DNA from: JALZDI01 sp035557095
Lineage (GTDB): Bacteria > Actinomycetota > Actinomycetes > Propionibacteriales > Nocardioidaceae
Length of the DNA stretch: 23,979 nt
Assembly (NCBI GenBank): GCA_035557095.1
Contig: DATMEB010000183.1
Location: forward strand, 1 to 23,979
Direction: 5' to 3'
Shown here piece by piece: positions 7,532 to 15,009 of the stretch. The translations under genes were made by a program, and so were the position numbers. The notes beneath the pieces were generated by a model that saw only the letters and a program-made list of their open reading frames with translations, had not been told where the DNA came from and did no database searches. Position 1 is the stretch's first letter. Each line of letters opens with the position of its first letter.

Positions 7532-9400
7532 TTGACGAGTCGTCAGCGTGAGCTCTACCGGAAGCTGCGTCGTCGCGCCGGCCGGCTGCGAGCGCGGCTG
7601 GTAGGCCGACGGACGCCACCGCCCCAGCCGGCGGAGGCCGCGCCCGCCCCGGCACCGCGCACCGGGCGTGCCCCCGATGTCGCGCTCGAGCGCACCAAGC
7701 TCGGGCCGGTCCTGGACGCTGCCGTGCTCCGTGCCAAGCGCCGGATGCGGATCGGTGCCGATCCGGACTACGACCTCGTCTACGAGAACTTCGACGTCCT
7801 GCACTACCTGCTGCAGTCACCGCGTCTGCTGGAGCGGCCCGGGCTCGACCTCGTCGACCATTTCCTGCGATCGGGGCCGGACGGGCTCAGCCCGGACTAC
7901 AACTTCTCGACGACCGACTACCTCCAGCGCTACCCGGAGAAGCTCGATGGTCCCGAACGTCATCCCTACCTCGAGTGGCTGAAGCGCGGACGCGACGCCG
8001 GTGAGATCGCGGATCCCGCCCCGGCCATCCCGCAGATGGCGCGTCTTCTCGGGCTGGAGCCTGCAGAGGTCGTGGAGCTGCTGGCTGCCCGCCGGTCGGA
8101 CCTGGTGGAGCGCATCAGGACCGGCGAGCTCGGCGAGATGGTCGCCCGGGCGGCGCAGATCGAGCCTTTGATCGCTCGGGCCGAGGTGCGGTTCACGCGC
8201 CCGCGGCTGCTGCCCTTCGGGCACCCGCCGGCCCTCGAGCAGATCGCGGCGGTCCACGCGGCCCACGAGGCCGCCGACTTCCGTCCCGCGCGGCTGGTGC
8301 TGGTCATCAACCGCCCCCGGTGGGGTGGCGGGCGTCGAATGGAAGGCCACCTGGCGCACGCGCTTGCCCCGCGCATCAGTCCTGACGAGGTGGTGGTGGT
8401 CTACACCGACCGAGGCGGGATCACGCCCGAGGGCCGGTTCCCCGCCGGGGTACGTGAGATCGACTTCGGTGGTCTCGCGGCGAACCTGGAGCCCGAGGAC
8501 GCCGAGACCGCCCTGGTGGTCCTGCTCCGGACCTTCCGTGCCGACGCCATCGTCAACATCAACTCAGCCTTGCTGTACCAGGCCATGAGCTCGCTCGGTC
8601 GCGCTCTGACGGCCTCCGAGCGCGTGTTCCTGCTGTTCTTCTGCAACGAGCAGATTCCGACCGGGGCCTGGACGGGCTGGAACATGCGGTACTTCTACCG
8701 GCACTTCGGCCAGGTTGCCGGCGTGATGACGGACAGCCATCACCTTGCGCGTGCGCTGCAGGAGAACTATCACATCCCCACGTCCCAGCGTGGTCGGCTT
8801 CATGTCCTGAGCGCTCCGGTCGACCCCGAGCTTCCCTTCGTGGAGGAGTCCCCGGCCGAGCAGGATCGCCGGCCCCAGGTGTTCTGGGCGGGACGCTGGG
8901 ACCGGCAGAAGCGCGTCGACCTCTTCATGGAGATCGCGCGCCGAATGCCCGACGTCGACTTCCGCATGTGGGGTGAAGCGGTGATGAACCGTCGTCAGCG
9001 CAAGCTCCCGCGCAATGTCACCATGCAGGGACGCTACGGCCACATCTCCGAGCTCCCCCTGCACGAGGCCGACGCGTGGCTCTACACCTCGGCCTGGGAC
9101 GGGGTTCCGAGCCAGCTGCTCGAGGTGGGGGTGACCGGCGTTCCCATCGTCGGGACCCTGGTCGGCGGCACCGGCGAGATCCTCACGGCCGAGGAGTCAT
9201 GGCCGGTGGGGGAGCACGAGGGCGCCGACGAGTACATCCGTGCGCTTCGCAGTGTGCTGTCAGACTCCGTCGACGCACGCCGGCGGGCCGGGGCGCTGCG
9301 TAAGCGGTTGCTGGCCGAACGCACGACGGAGGACTTCGCGGCCCACGCGGCGCGGCTGCTGCTCGTGCCCGCGAACGACGCGGAGGAGGGCGACGCATGA
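7532..9400 (+). CDS. 622-aa GT4-like glycosyltransferase, copy B
   Basis: Paralogue of the gene at 1611-3479 with the same length (622 aa) and the same layout. It has a basic, Pro/Ala-rich N-terminus, then DYDLVYENFDVLHYLLQ, YPYLEW-like YLEWLKRGRDAGEIADP, WGGGRRMEGHLAHAL (about residues 264-278), QVFWAGRWDRQKR (about 449-461) and PSQLLEVGVTGVPIVG with GGTGE. The start is TTG 7532, two codons after an in-frame TGA, with GAGAGAG at 7 nt. ATG 7525 is out of frame and would encode only 8 codons. The 3' end overlaps the next gene by 4 nt. The GT-B C-terminal domain is clear. The N-terminal 190 residues are of unknown role, perhaps acceptor or partner binding. Confidence 0.82.
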   Translation: MTSRQRELYRKLRRRAGRLRARLVGRRTPPPQPAEAAPAPAPRTGRAPDVALERTKLGPVLDAAVLRAKRRMRIGADPDYDLVYENFDVLHYLLQSPRLLERPGLDLVDHFLRSGPDGLSPDYNFSTTDYLQRYPEKLDGPERHPYLEWLKRGRDAGEIADPAPAIPQMARLLGLEPAEVVELLAARRSDLVERIRTGELGEMVARAAQIEPLIARAEVRFTRPRLLPFGHPPALEQIAAVHAAHEAADFRPARLVLVINRPRWGGGRRMEGHLAHALAPRISPDEVVVVYTDRGGITPEGRFPAGVREIDFGGLAANLEPEDAETALVVLLRTFRADAIVNINSALLYQAMSSLGRALTASERVFLLFFCNEQIPTGAWTGWNMRYFYRHFGQVAGVMTDSHHLARALQENYHIPTSQRGRLHVLSAPVDPELPFVEESPAEQDRRPQVFWAGRWDRQKRVDLFMEIARRMPDVDFRMWGEAVMNRRQRKLPRNVTMQGRYGHISELPLHEADAWLYTSAWDGVPSQLLEVGVTGVPIVGTLVGGTGEILTAEESWPVGEHEGADEYIRALRSVLSDSVDARRRAGALRKRLLAERTTEDFAAHAARLLLVPANDAEEGDA

Positions 9401-10170
9401 CCGACATCGATCTCACCCTGGTCGTCACCGCGCACAACGAGACCCTGGTCAGCGGACCCACGATGGCCTCGGCCGACCGTGCGGTCGCCACGGCCCGGGA
9501 TGCCGGCTTCACGGTGCAGACGGTCATCGCGCTGGACAAGGCGACGGAGGAGACGACCGAGTACTTCGGCCAGGCCGACTTCGACCATTGGGAGCGCTGG
9601 GACATGGACGAGGGCGACCTCGGCCGGGTCCGCAACGCGGTCGCTCCCCGGACCCAGGGTCGCTACATCGCCTACCTGGACGCGGACGACCTGTTCAGCG
9701 AGAACTGGCTGGCCAAGGGTCTGTCCGAGCTCGAGGCGGCCCGGCAACGCGGTGAGAGGGCGATCGCCCACCCAGAGGTGATCATCACCTTCGACGGCGC
9801 ACTCGGACTGCACCAGAACGTCGCCCAGTCATCGCCGCTGTTCACGCCGTACTTCCTGTACATGCGCAACCTGTACGACTCGCTGTGCATGACACCGAGG
9901 GAGGCTCACCTGGAGGTGCCCTACATCCATCGGGACATGGTCAGCGGGCTCTCGTACCAGGACTGGCAGTTCGCCATCGAGACGATGTCACGCGGGTGGG
10001 ACCACGTGCTCGTGCCCGACACGATCATCTTCAAACGACGGCGTGACTTCTCGCTGATGGTCGAGAGCAAGGGCCGGCAGTCGCTCGTGCGTTCCCTGCC
10101 CGAGATGGCGATCGACCGGATCCGCGACCTGGCCCGGCCGAAGGACCGGGGGTCGGCGCCGGCTCAGTAG
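9397..10170 (+). CDS. GT2-like (GT-A) glycosyltransferase, copy B
   Basis: This 257-aa paralogue of the gene at 3476-4225 begins DLTLVVTAHNET and has YLDADDLFSENW (DADD at 95-98) as the metal/nucleotide-sugar site. An SD-like GAGGAGGG precedes the ATG and the start overlaps the previous stop (ATGA), so the two enzymes are made together, as in module A. The last 7 bp overlap the stop of the convergent sulfotransferase gene. It probably adds one sugar in the same glycan. Sequence differences from copy A around residues 130-145 (FDGALGLHQNVAQ against FDGTKTIYLNVDQ) could reflect a different donor or acceptor. Confidence 0.82.
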   Translation: MTDIDLTLVVTAHNETLVSGPTMASADRAVATARDAGFTVQTVIALDKATEETTEYFGQADFDHWERWDMDEGDLGRVRNAVAPRTQGRYIAYLDADDLFSENWLAKGLSELEAARQRGERAIAHPEVIITFDGALGLHQNVAQSSPLFTPYFLYMRNLYDSLCMTPREAHLEVPYIHRDMVSGLSYQDWQFAIETMSRGWDHVLVPDTIIFKRRRDFSLMVESKGRQSLVRSLPEMAIDRIRDLARPKDRGSAPAQ

Positions 10171-10925
10171 CCGTAGAGCTCGAAGTCGGTGGCGTAGATC
10201 CGCTGCACCCGCCGCACCAGGTCCGGGCGGCCGTCGTAGACGCTGTCTCGGGGCTTGCTCCGCGAGACGTTGCGGGACTCCACGGTGACATCGGGCAGCG
10301 GCACCTGGCGCAGGATGGTGGCGATGTCGCGATCGAAGGTCTCGACGTGTCCCACGAGGTCGTAGGACACGAGTGGATGCATGAGGTTGAGGTGCTGCGG
10401 TCGCCAGTGCAGGTCCATCTCCAGCGGGTCCTGCTGCTCCACCGCTGACAGGAACTGCTCGAAGGTGACCGGGGAGCTCCGGTCTCTGGGCAAGCCCAGG
10501 ATCGCTTGCACCTGCGGGCGCCAGATGCCCTTGCGAGCAAGCTTGTTGTAGTAGGTCGACTCGAAGCGGCTCAGGGGCTCTCGCACGAATGTGAACCGGA
10601 ATGCGGAGCCGCCGAGCATCTCGGAGACGGTGTCCCAGCCGATCGCTGCGGCCGTCGGCAGGCGGTTGTCGCGGTGCGCGTACTCCGTGGTGAACGAGTG
10701 GTCGCCCGTGTAGAGCCGGTCGAGCCACAGCAGCACGGTGGAGGACGCCGCCTTGGGATTCTTCACGTACACCAGGTCGAACTCGGTGAGTGCGACGATG
10801 CGCGTCCTCAGCTCGGCTCGCGGATAGAAGGCCCGCATCCTCCTCCGCGTGGGCCCGGACACCCTGGCAGCCCTAGCGCGTGCGCCCTTGCGCACGCGGG
10901 CTCCCGTGGGTGTCCGGGCCGACAT
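10164..10925 (-). CDS. Carbohydrate sulfotransferase of the Sulfotransfer_2 family
   Basis: This protein is of a different sulfotransferase lineage from the two at 4.2-6.4 kb. LVYVKNPKAASSTVLLW is the PAPS 5'-binding loop and FRFTFVREPLSRFESTYYNK is the 3'-binding loop, as in HNK-1/chondroitin-type carbohydrate sulfotransferases (Sulfotransfer_2). VGHVETFDRD later in the protein fits the same family. The start at ATG 10925 gives 253 aa and lies 5 nt after the stop of the APS reductase-SqdB fusion, so the two are probably coupled. It has a weak SD. ATG 10838, directly behind GGAGGAGG but spaced only 3 nt, is an alternative that removes an Arg-rich 29-residue N-terminus. It is likely to sulfate a sugar of the locus's glycan. 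Confidence 0.78.
   Translation of the reverse strand: MSARTPTGARVRKGARARAARVSGPTRRRMRAFYPRAELRTRIVALTEFDLVYVKNPKAASSTVLLWLDRLYTGDHSFTTEYAHRDNRLPTAAAIGWDTVSEMLGGSAFRFTFVREPLSRFESTYYNKLARKGIWRPQVQAILGLPRDRSSPVTFEQFLSAVEQQDPLEMDLHWRPQHLNLMHPLVSYDLVGHVETFDRDIATILRQVPLPDVTVESRNVSRSKPRDSVYDGRPDLVRRVQRIYATDFELYGY
10877..10898. repeat. Perfect 9-bp GC-only-stem inverted repeat near the fusion/sulfotransferase junction
   Basis: CGCGTGCGC-CCTT-GCGCACGCG forms a hairpin with nine base pairs and a four-base loop. In the leftward mRNA it lies about 33 nt after the stop of the fusion gene. It is inside the first codons of the sulfotransferase if that gene starts at 10925, or between the genes if it starts at 10838. 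It has no T-run after it, so it is not a classical terminator. It could tune expression between the two genes. Confidence 0.5.
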
Positions 10926-10930
10926 GGACG

Positions 10931-12949
10931 TCAGACCGCCGCGTCGGTGGAACCGGCCTTGGCGGCGGCGGACTCGCTGCTCCACACCGAGACGCACGGG
11001 ATCTTCGACTGGTCACAGCGGTCGGCGTACTTCTTGGTGACCTCGGTGACCTCCTCCATCAGGCCCTCGCTGAGGGTGATGGGGGTGAGCCCGAGATGCA
11101 GGAACCGGTCGTTGGTGACGTGCAGCTCGTTCTCGTCGGCCTCGTTGCGCGGGTTCGGCACGTTGGCGATCTTCACACCGGTCCGGTCCGAGATCATCTT
11201 GGCCAGGTCGCGGAGCCGGTGGGTCTCCGTCATCTGGTTGAAGATCTGCACCCGGTCGCCGGAGGCGGGAGGATTCTCCATGGCGAGCTGGATGCACCGC
11301 ACCGTGTCCTGGATGTGGATGAACGCTCGCGTCTGCCCGCCCGTGCCGTGCACGGAGAGCGGGTAGCCGATCGCGGCCTGCATGAGGAACCGGTTGAGCA
11401 CGGTGCCGTAGTCGCCGTCGTAGTCGAACCGGTTGATCAGGCGCTCGTCGAGGCGGGTCTCGTTGGTCTGGGTGCCCCAGACGATGCCCTGGTGCAGGTC
11501 GGTGACCCGTACGTGGTCGTTCTTGTTGTAGTAGGCGAACAGCAGCTGGTCCTGGGTCTTGGTCAGGTGGTAGATGCTGCCGGGGTTGGCCGGGTAGAGG
11601 ATCTCCTGGTCGACGAGCTTGCCCTCGCCGGTCTCGACCTTGACGTGCAGGTAGCCCTCGGGGATCCGCATGCCGGCGGTGCCGTAGCCGTAGACGCCCA
11701 TGGTGCCGAGGTGCACGACGTGGATGTCCAGACCGCTCTCCACGACCGCCGCGAGCACGTTGTTGGTCGCGTTGAGGTTGTTGTCGACGGTGTAGCGCTT
11801 GTGCCGGCTGCTCTTCATGGAGTACGGCGCGGCGCGCTGCTCGGCGAAGTGCACCAGAGCGTTGGGCTTCCAGTCCTCGAGCAGGTCGAGCAGCCGCTGG
11901 TAGTTGACCGCAACGTCGATGTCGTGGAAGGCGATGTCCTTGCCGGACACCTCCTTCCAGGTGCGGAGCCGCTCACCCATCGGCCGGATCGGCGTCAGTG
12001 AGGAGACCTCGAGCTCGATGTCGATCTTGCGACGGGACAGGTTGTCCACGATCGCGACTTCGTGTCCCTGCGCGGACAGGTGGAGTGCCGTCGGCCAGCC
12101 ACAGAAGCCGTCCCCGCCCAGAATGAGTACCCGCATTGCATTCCCTTCGGTGTTGGTCGAGGCCGCGGTCAGCGGCTCTGGCTCGGCGAGTCCGACTTGA
12201 TCGGTGGCGTCGGAGGAGCCCGTCACATCGCCGGCGGCCGCGGAGCTGGTCCGCTGCATCCGGCCGGTCTTGGGGTCGAAGTTCACACCACACTCCTTCA
12301 CGGCGTCCAGTTCCCACCACCAGCGCCCCGCACGAACGTCCTCTCCGTGCGAGATCGCCCGAGTGCAGGGAGCGCAGCCGATGCTGGCGTAGCCGCGGTC
12401 GTACAGCTTGTTGTACGGGACCGTGTGGTCGTGGATGTAGGCCCACACCTGGTCCGTGGTCCACTCCAGCATCGGGTTGAACTTCTGCAGCCCGTGGTCG
12501 TCGTCCCACGCCATCACGGTCAGGTCGCGTCGTGTCGCCGACTGCTGCCGTCGCAGGCCGGCCATCCACGCGCGCTTGCCGGCGAGGACACGCCGCAGCG
12601 GGTCGACCTTGCGTACGTTGCAGCAGCCGTGGCGGAGCTCGACGGCGTCGTAGAAGCCGTTCTGTCCGTGCTCTGCCGTCCAGGCCGCCACCTCGGCGGC
12701 TTCGGGGTTGACCATCTCGATGACATGGCCGTAGCGCTGGTGGACACTGTGCGCCAGCGCGTGGGTCTCCTCCGGCAGCCGGCCGGTGTCGATGCTGAAG
12801 ATGCCGATGTCGAGATCGTGCTTGACGATCAGGTCGGTCATGACCATACTCTCGGGCCCGAACGCATTCGCCAGCACGGCTGGTCGATAGTCGGTGGCAA
12901 CCGTCCGCAGAACCGCCAGCGTCTCGGAGAGGGCAGCGCGGTAGTCCAC
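10931..12949 (-). CDS. APS reductase-UDP-sulfoquinovose synthase fusion (CysH-SqdB)
   Basis: One uninterrupted frame encodes two enzymes. Residues 1-234 are a thioredoxin-dependent APS reductase. FSIDTGRLPEET (51-62) is the nucleotide-sulfate site. Cys109-Cys110 and Cys192/Cys195 (GCAPC) are the four iron-sulfur ligands that separate APS from PAPS reductases, and KECG with Cys220 is the catalytic cysteine. A Ser/Thr/Ala/Glu-rich linker follows (235-271). Residues 272-672 are a full-length UDP-sulfoquinovose synthase of the SqdB/SQD1 family: GGDGFCGW (278-285), FAEQRAAPYSM (368-378), HLGTMG (Thr416), YHLTK (Tyr460, Lys464), GGQTRAFIHIQDT. The first domain turns APS into sulfite and the second adds sulfite to UDP-glucose. 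GTG 12949 was chosen because AAGGGAG lies 8 nt upstream; the frame is open further upstream but non-conserved there. ATG 12136, behind GAAGGGA, could also release free SqdB. Confidence 0.85.
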   Translation of the reverse strand: MDYRAALSETLAVLRTVATDYRPAVLANAFGPESMVMTDLIVKHDLDIGIFSIDTGRLPEETHALAHSVHQRYGHVIEMVNPEAAEVAAWTAEHGQNGFYDAVELRHGCCNVRKVDPLRRVLAGKRAWMAGLRRQQSATRRDLTVMAWDDDHGLQKFNPMLEWTTDQVWAYIHDHTVPYNKLYDRGYASIGCAPCTRAISHGEDVRAGRWWWELDAVKECGVNFDPKTGRMQRTSSAAAGDVTGSSDATDQVGLAEPEPLTAASTNTEGNAMRVLILGGDGFCGWPTALHLSAQGHEVAIVDNLSRRKIDIELEVSSLTPIRPMGERLRTWKEVSGKDIAFHDIDVAVNYQRLLDLLEDWKPNALVHFAEQRAAPYSMKSSRHKRYTVDNNLNATNNVLAAVVESGLDIHVVHLGTMGVYGYGTAGMRIPEGYLHVKVETGEGKLVDQEILYPANPGSIYHLTKTQDQLLFAYYNKNDHVRVTDLHQGIVWGTQTNETRLDERLINRFDYDGDYGTVLNRFLMQAAIGYPLSVHGTGGQTRAFIHIQDTVRCIQLAMENPPASGDRVQIFNQMTETHRLRDLAKMISDRTGVKIANVPNPRNEADENELHVTNDRFLHLGLTPITLSEGLMEEVTEVTKKYADRCDQSKIPCVSVWSSESAAAKAGSTDAAV
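12136..12149 (-). promoter_or_regulatory. Internal Shine-Dalgarno and ATG at the SqdB domain boundary
   Basis: On the minus strand GAAGGGA is followed after 5 nt by ATG 12136, which is codon 272 of the fusion and the natural first residue of SqdB-family proteins (MRVLILGGDG). It looks like the ribosome binding site of a formerly separate sqdB gene, and may still allow a second, SqdB-only product of 401 aa. Confidence 0.5.
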
Positions 12950-13351
12950 TCGTGAGACTCCCTTGCCAAGACGTGCGACCGTACGGTTTCGGCATGGTAA
13001 CAGTCGCGAACCAATGGGTTTCAATGCCACGCGACCGACTGAGCTACCCCAAGGGCTCCGAGTGTGCGCAGCACCGCCACATTTTAGTTGCCGGATGGGA
13101 GCCCGGCTTGGATTCGGGTCATCAGGGCGAGCAAAGTCGCTCTTGGTAGGCGGCCGGCGGCCGTGACAGGGTGGGCCGCGTGAACTCTCGGGAGCGCGCT
13201 CGGCCGGCCATGTGGTCCGATGTCGGCTCCTTCCGGCGGAACCTCGAGCACGGCCCGGCCGCGGCAGCGGAAGCTGCACCGTGCGACGGCGTCAGGCGTT
13301 CCGCCGCCCGGAGGGGGTCTCTGCTGGGGGCTGCAGCGCGGGAGGACCGCC
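12950..13351. other. 402-bp divergent intergenic region between the fusion gene and the pyruvyl transferase
   Basis: No gene is supported here; the open frames crossing it are upstream extensions of the two flanking genes with no conserved content. It holds a candidate minus-strand promoter (12994-13024), a tRNA-like degenerate stretch on the minus strand (about 13006-13050), and the SD GGAGG (13341-13345) for the GTG at 13352. No convincing plus-strand promoter was found. Confidence 0.6.
12994..13024 (-). promoter_or_regulatory. Candidate promoter of the APS reductase-SqdB fusion
   Basis: On the minus strand TTGAAA (13024-13019) and TACCAT (12999-12994) are 19 bp apart, a good -35/-10 pair with slightly long spacing. 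The implied 5' leader is about 38 nt and contains the AAGGGAG ribosome binding site. Confidence 0.4.
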
Positions 13352-14947
13352 GTGGGCCGACTTCTGATCCGTTCCGGCAAGGATCCGTTCACCGCCGTCG
13401 CTGCTGAGACCGCAGCCGCTCAGGACCTCCTGCCCGGCGACACGGGCAACCTCCTGGACGAGCACGCGGTGCACAAGGCGCTGCTGACCCCAGGCAGTGA
13501 GGTGGTCTCCAACGCGACCCTGTCCGAGGTCAGTCTGGCGACCGCCCGCGACTGCGCCCGGGCCAACGAGGAGTTCGACGCGTTCGTCGTACCGCTGGGC
13601 GATACGTTCGTGCCGGCGTTCCGCGAACGCATGCACAAGCTGACGGCCTTCATCAAGGGCCTGAAGATCCCGGTGGTCGTGGTCGGTGTGGGTGCCCAGG
13701 CAGACGACCGGGGAGCACTCGACTCGATCGCGCCGGCGGTCAAGGACCTCGTCTCCGCCGTGCTGGACCGGTCGGACTCGATCGGGGTTCGCGGGCGGTT
13801 CACGCAGTCCTACCTCACCGGTCTGGGGTTCCCCGAGACCGCGGTCGACGTGGTCGGCTGCCCGTCGTTCTTCCTGCACGGCCCCGACTTCTCGCTCGCG
13901 ACCGCCCAGGGCGACCTGGGGCGCGAGAGCAACATCGCGTTCAACCTCTCACCGACCGACGAGGAAGAGGCCGAGCTCCTTCGTCGCCAGGCCGAGGCGT
14001 ACCCCAACCTCACCTACGTCGCCCAGGACGGTGCGGCGCTGGAGCTCATGCTCTGGGGCTGGCAGCCGCGGGGGATCCGTGACCTCAACCTACCCGGGCA
14101 CACCGGGCATCCGATGTACCAGCAGGACCGGATGCGGTTCTTCCTCGACCCGCCGGTGTGGTTCGAGTACCTGCGCGAGTGCGAGTTCGCGTTCGGAACG
14201 CGTCTGCTGGGCAATGTCGCTGCTCTGCTCGCGGGGACGCCGGCCATGCTGCTGGCCCGCGACTCCGGCTCGGTCGAGCTCGCGGAGTACCACGGCATGC
14301 CGCATCGCAGGTTCGCCGACGTACCGGCCGATGTCGACGCCAGCGACCTGTTCGCGGAGTTCGACCCGGCGGATTTCAACCGGCGCTACGGCGACTGCTT
14401 CCAGGCATACGTCGACTTCCTGGACCGCAACGGGCTGGCGCACATCTACTCCGCGGGCAACGCGAGCTCGGAGTTCGACAAGCGGGTCGAGGCCGCGACG
14501 TACCCGCCCGCCGTGCGCACCCTCTGTGCTCCGCACGAGACGGAGACCGCGGCCAGGCTGCGGTGGCTTCGGGACGCGTCGCCGTACGAACGCACTCGGC
14601 ACAAGCGGGCCTACCGGCTGGCGTTCCCTCATCCAGCGCCTCCACCGGACGCGGCCACCGTCCAGCGCAACCTCGCGACCAAGGTGGAGAAGCTGGAGCG
14701 CCGGCTGACGCTGGCGTCCCGCGAGCTGCAGACGAGCCAGCGACAGCTCATGACGCAGCGCGAGAGGGTCGAGACCCAGCGCGAGCGCATCCGCAACCAG
14801 CGGGAGCGGCTGACCAACCAGGAGAACCGGATCCGCAGGCTGGAGCAGCGGCTCGACGCGCGAGAGTCGAGGACTCTTCGGAACTATGCACACAGAGCCG
14901 CCTCCCGCCTGCGACGGACGCTGACGAGATCGCGATCACGGACGTAG
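13352..14947 (+). CDS. Polysaccharide pyruvyl transferase family protein with C-terminal coiled coil
   Basis: This 531-aa protein matches the polysaccharide pyruvyl transferase family, which moves pyruvate from phosphoenolpyruvate onto sugars as a ketal, or in some members does other transfers. Visible features in order are GNLLDEHAVHKALL, FDAFVVPLGDTF, IPVVVVGVGAQ, IGVRGRFTQSYL, VVGCPSFFL and FAFGTRLLGNVAALLAGTP, typical of the family's two Rossmann-like halves. Residues 440-510 form a long basic coiled coil with near-perfect heptads (MTQRERV, ETQRERI, RNQRERL, TNQENRI), and the last 20 residues are Arg-rich. GTG 13352 has GGAGG at 6 nt; the frame extends to ATG 13220 without conserved sequence. 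It is divergent from the fusion gene. It probably adds an acidic ketal to the glycan, while the tail may mediate oligomerisation or membrane contact. Confidence 0.82.
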   Translation: MGRLLIRSGKDPFTAVAAETAAAQDLLPGDTGNLLDEHAVHKALLTPGSEVVSNATLSEVSLATARDCARANEEFDAFVVPLGDTFVPAFRERMHKLTAFIKGLKIPVVVVGVGAQADDRGALDSIAPAVKDLVSAVLDRSDSIGVRGRFTQSYLTGLGFPETAVDVVGCPSFFLHGPDFSLATAQGDLGRESNIAFNLSPTDEEEAELLRRQAEAYPNLTYVAQDGAALELMLWGWQPRGIRDLNLPGHTGHPMYQQDRMRFFLDPPVWFEYLRECEFAFGTRLLGNVAALLAGTPAMLLARDSGSVELAEYHGMPHRRFADVPADVDASDLFAEFDPADFNRRYGDCFQAYVDFLDRNGLAHIYSAGNASSEFDKRVEAATYPPAVRTLCAPHETETAARLRWLRDASPYERTRHKRAYRLAFPHPAPPPDAATVQRNLATKVEKLERRLTLASRELQTSQRQLMTQRERVETQRERIRNQRERLTNQENRIRRLEQRLDARESRTLRNYAHRAASRLRRTLTRSRSRT

Positions 14948-15009
14948 GGTCCTGATGTCGTGACGTGACACACTTTGGTCGCCTGTCAGCCAACGACGGA
15001 GGCAGCTCG

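Noticed and set aside
7525..7551. Eight-codon ATG reading frame just before the second 622-aa glycosyltransferase
   Set aside because: The SD is directly against this ATG with no spacing, whereas it is ideally spaced for TTG 7532. It is more likely incidental than a leader peptide.
12950..13279. N-terminal extension of the APS reductase-SqdB frame to an upstream ATG at 13279
   Set aside because: The extension has no conserved content, crosses the promoter-like and tRNA-like region, and GTG 12949 has a well-placed SD right at the start of the reductase domain.
10931..13351. Classical sulfolipid (SQDG) operon
   Set aside because: Only the SqdB function is present; no SqdX, SqdD or SqdC-like protein was recognised in the window, so assignment to SQDG synthesis is not supported here.
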